A stretch of DNA of 64,000 bases from Dioscorea cayenensis subsp. rotundata (taxonomy: Eukaryota > Streptophyta > Magnoliopsida > Dioscoreales > Dioscoreaceae). The notes beneath the pieces are model-generated. The model saw nothing but the letters and a program-made list of their open reading frames with translations. It was not told where the DNA came from and searched no databases. Position 1 is the first letter of the stretch. Every line of letters begins with the position of its first letter. The stretch spans positions 24,235,916 to 24,299,915 of the forward strand of contig NC_052489.1 of assembly GCF_009730915.1 (NCBI RefSeq), given 5' to 3'. The position numbers and the translations under genes were made by a program. This document shows, one piece after another, positions 60,530 to 64,000 of this stretch.

Positions 60530-62260
60530 TAAGACAACCTCACTCATCTTCAGCTAGAATTCTCAATTGCAAAAGGGATTGTCTACCCATTACATACCTG
60601 GGTGTTCCCCTCTCTGGTAGACGTCCTAGGCGACAAGATTGGACAAGATTAATTGATACCGTCCGTGATAGGCTTTCACACTGGAAAGCAATTTACCTTT
60701 CCTTGGGGGGTCGACTTACCCTTATCAATTCTGTACTTTCATCACTCCCAGTGTACTGGATGTCAGTATTTAAACTTTCAGCTTGGGTCATTCATGAGAT
60801 TGATAAAATCAGAAGAGACTTCTTTTGGAAGGGCCCGGATCTAGGATCTAAGGGAATTAGATTAATTGCTTGGAAAAGAATCTGTCGACCCCGTAACATG
60901 GGTGGTTGGGGAATTTTGGATTTACATGTCTTCAACAACGTGCTACTGGGTAAGTGGTGGTGGAAAATTATAACAAAGCCGGTTTCCTGTTGGACCAAGA
61001 TAATCAATGCCAACTACGCGATTAGAGACTCGCCTGGCATTTTATTTCATCAACCACCTAGAAATAAGTCTTTCTTCTGGTCGGGAATTAATGCCATTCT
61101 ACCCTCATTTCGATCATGTATAATCAAATCAATTGGGAGTGGTAATAATACACTTTTCTGGTTTGACAGATGGTTAGAGGGTCTTTCTCCAAAAGAGCGG
61201 TGGCCATCACTTTTTTTGGAATGTTCGTTTCCTTGGATTACAGTAAGACAATTTATTCATATTCTTAGCTCCAGTGGTAATACATTCAGAACAACCTCCA
61301 CAGATGACTTTGACATAATTCAAAATTATATACCGAATTGTCCCAATGACCAAGAGGATTCCTTTATCTGGTCATTAAATGGAAATTGAGCCTTCTCCGT
61401 CAAATCATACTACAACTTTCTTATCGATGAAGGAATTCGCAGTCAACTTTACTCCAAATTCTGGAAGATAAAATCACATAGTAAAATAACTTTATTCTGT
61501 TGGCTTACCTAGGACAATAAAATTCTGACTCTTGAGAATCTTTTTAAAAAAGGTTGTAATCCAAATGCCACTGACACATGTATACTATGTCATAACAACT
61601 CAGAAACAGTGGACCACCTTTTCATTGACTGTATTTTCTCAGAAAGAATCTGGTCCTACTTCAAATGTTTATTAGATATTGATCCTATGTTTCTAATATC
61701 TGGACCATTTGGATCCCCTCTTTGAATCCTACTTCCAGGATTATCTGGGATCTCTGTTCTAGAGCCATCCTCTGGAATATTTGGCTAGAACGCAACAACC
61801 GTTTTTTTAATCAAATTCAGTCTCCCATTTTTTCTACTCTCTATAAAACAACTAATTTGCTTCTCTCTTGGATTTCTGCAGATGCGGAGGACCATCAGCA
61901 GGACCCCTTTGATGCTGTTCAGAGGATTAAACGCTCCCTTAACTTCCTGAGATCTAAATCAACCGATCCCGCTGGTGATTCGGTGCACACCTCTGGTCAG
62001 GAGTAATCCACTCTCGTTGTTGCTGGACAGGCCTGTGTCTCCTGATGGTTGACTTCGCCAGCCCGGCTTGTTATCTTTTCTCTCCTTGTCTTTTCTGTTT
62101 TTTCTTTTAGTTCTAATTTGTTTTCCTCATCCCTGGTGAGGAAAACAGTCTTTTATATTTTCTTATGTCTGGTACTTTAATTTTTCTTCTGTACTTGGTG
62201 TTCTCTGTTACTCTCTCTCTTTTTTAATAAAGCTGTGGTTTATCCACTTTATTAAAAAAA
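60530..62260 (+). mobile_element. second L1-type LINE fragment, 5'-truncated
   Basis: Plus-strand frame with the end of reverse transcriptase (CKRDCLPITYLGVPLSGRRPRRQDW near 60565-60640; LSLGGRLTLINSVLSSLP; FFWKG; GGWGILDLHVFN), then a zf-RVT zinc domain (TCILCHNNSETVDHLFIDC near 61577-61634) and a tail ending in AATAAAGC...TTATTAAAAAAA at 62226-62259. An in-frame stop at about 61387 and later breaks show decay. The frame is distinct from the LINE at 52780, so it is a separate insertion, better preserved. Confidence 0.88.
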
Positions 62261-64000
62261 TATATATTTGAATTTATTAAAAACATATGATTTTCTACAT
62301 TTTTTTCATATATATATATATATATATGAATTTTATGAAATATACTTTTAAATAAATTTATTTAAAAAACGAAATATAAAACCAGACTTGCAGAAGGGTA
62401 CTAGCGCAGTTATCGTTATTAAACAGCTCATGTGATTACCTTGCCTATTGGGAACAAGTTATATCAAACTCATAGGAAAAAACTCAATTTATTATGGCAT
62501 CATAGATGGATGATATCCATGAAAGATCATTTATTTTTATGTTGTGTTTAGGATTACTGTTCATGTATTTTGTTTATTTTTTAACTTTTTTTCCCAATAA
62601 ATCAGTGGTTTAATTTATTCAAAATATATATATATATATATATATTTGCTTGTGTAGGTAGGTCATGCCAATAATTGTGTTAGCTCGAGAATATTTCACA
62701 CTGCCTCAATATATGAATGAGATATCTATAGATACATTTCAATTATGCTTTTCTTGGGATTTGAGAATAAGTAAAATTATAGAAAACATATGTGAACCCT
62801 ATTAAATATCTAAAAATATAATGATGAAAGCATAATACATTGAATAAAATGGTTTGTGCTCTAACCAAGATAGATTTTAAGATTGATATCATTCTTGTTG
62901 TTTACTAAAGCAATCGTATAGAAACAACAACATGACAGTAAATTGAGAACACCGAAAATATATATTCTGAACATGCATGCATGACTCTAGTCTTCCCTTC
63001 ACAAAACTGATATATCTACAGACTGTTTAATAATATAATTTATATTCTAATTAAAATCCTTCCTCTAGTTAACCCAATCAACATAACAAGCTTTTCAAAG
63101 ATCATTCATAACAATATTTACTGCGAACGATTGAAAATCCACACAACAAACAATTGCAAAGATCAATAATTACATGAGATGCTCAGTACAAGAAGAAAAA
63201 ATATCTGAAAACCAAGTCACACTCAAGTGTCATGGATCCTATTAAATCTTCTGTTGCGTACCAATTAATAGATCAATATCATCACAAATAATTCAGTGAA
63301 TAAGTCCGGAATAAATCCTGTCACAGGACCATTGATAAGGGGTCTGCCTGCATTTGGCAATGTCTCAACTCAATCTAATAGTGACCATAATATAAAGATT
63401 AAGCCACAAGAGGGGTCTGCCTGCATTTGGCAATGTCTCAACTCAATCTAATAGTGACCATAATATAAAGTTTAAGCCACAAGAGATAGATTTTTTTTTT
63501 TTTTACGCAACATAGGTGTCATGGTGATATATATAGTTATTATTTTAACCCATCAGTTTTTTTCACTTTATATGAGTTGGTGATTTAACCCATCTCCTCA
63601 GCATGACTCAAATATTTTATGACTTGAGATCCATTACCAATAAATTAAAATATCATTGGCAAATTAAGAGATATAGATTATGCCTTATGAAATGTAGATA
63701 GTGATTAATAATAAAACTTAACATACATAACAGATTCCATTCTATGCTAAAATATCATGTATATATATACACACACGTATGTTTGGCATGTATGGTGTAT
63801 TTATTTCCAAATTGGAGTGGCGTATACTTGGTAAGGATGAAGAGAATGCTTAGACATATAGTTTCAAGCATAAAGTGGTTAGGTCATGGCATAGTATGGT
63901 GGTGTGGAGCTGTATGTGTTGTCCACTGTAGGGAAATTTCTAGGAAACTTCTCTATGGTTTAGGATACCCTAAAACTATATATATCTACTAGATATAAAG
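62261..64000. other. terminal spacer
   Basis: AT-rich with (TA)n near 62310-62327 and 62627-62644, a tandem duplication at 63339-63484, and no recognised gene. An 82-codon frame at 63744-63992 has no family resemblance. Confidence 0.55.
63339..63484. repeat. tandem duplication, 73-bp unit
   Basis: Two copies beginning GGGGTCTGCCTGCATTTGG at 63339 and 63412, differing at about one base (AGATTAAG / AGTTTAAG). A recent local duplication in spacer DNA. Confidence 0.92.

Noticed and set aside
63744..63992. 82-codon plus-strand ORF near the window end
   Set aside because: Begins in a (TA)/(CA) tract and has no known domain; Cys/Trp richness alone is not enough.

Overview
This window is nuclear DNA of a flowering plant. 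Every protein-coding gene is split by GT-AG introns, the spacers are AT-rich with many (TA)n and (TAA)n microsatellites, and the rest is mostly transposon-derived. The hexose transporter resembles rice MST4 and the start of the CAX exchanger resembles rice CAX1a, both from memory. The genes lack the high GC of grass genes. A non-grass monocot, perhaps a yam-type (Dioscoreales) genome, is my best guess; the species is inference.

Layout. 1-7935: a decayed Ty1/copia retrotransposon on the minus strand, split by a 5.27-kb hAT element (1872-7136) with a perfect 12-bp terminal inverted repeat (TIR) and an exact 8-bp target-site duplication (TSD). 8308-12254 (-): STP/MST4-type hexose transporter, 5 exons. 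15785-19666 (+): plastid ribosome recycling factor, 11 exons. 23162-29013 (-): TIME FOR COFFEE (TIC)-like clock protein, 13 exons, about 1552 aa, with five CACGTG boxes upstream. 30.5-44.4 kb: no recognised gene, but three TIR elements (MITEs, miniature inverted-repeat elements) with 9-10 bp TSDs, a probable solo LTR, a possible SINE and a 2.4-kb Mutator-like element carrying a tandemly duplicated GC-rich segment. 44451-45933 (+): AXR4-like protein. 46182-47805 (-): small plastid membrane protein, convergent with AXR4. 48876-51105 (-): strictosidine synthase-like protein. 51.3-54.6 kb: nested MITEs and an L1-type LINE fragment split by a tRNA-derived SINE with a 16-bp TSD. 56062-59299 (-): CAX-type cation/proton exchanger, 11 exons. 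60.5-62.3 kb: second 5'-truncated LINE. 62.3-64 kb: spacer with a 73-bp tandem duplication.

The seven host genes (hexose uptake, plastid translation, clock, auxin-carrier trafficking, plastid membrane, SSL enzyme family, vacuolar ion exchange) do not form a pathway; this looks like ordinary plant gene order. I traced exon boundaries by hand, and all seven models keep one open frame across every junction. I see no previously undescribed multi-gene system. The most informative signals are the transposon nesting, the family of 9-10 bp TSD elements, the duplicated cargo at 40-42.5 kb, the ACGT-rich TIC upstream region and a small hydrophobic ORF at 31429.
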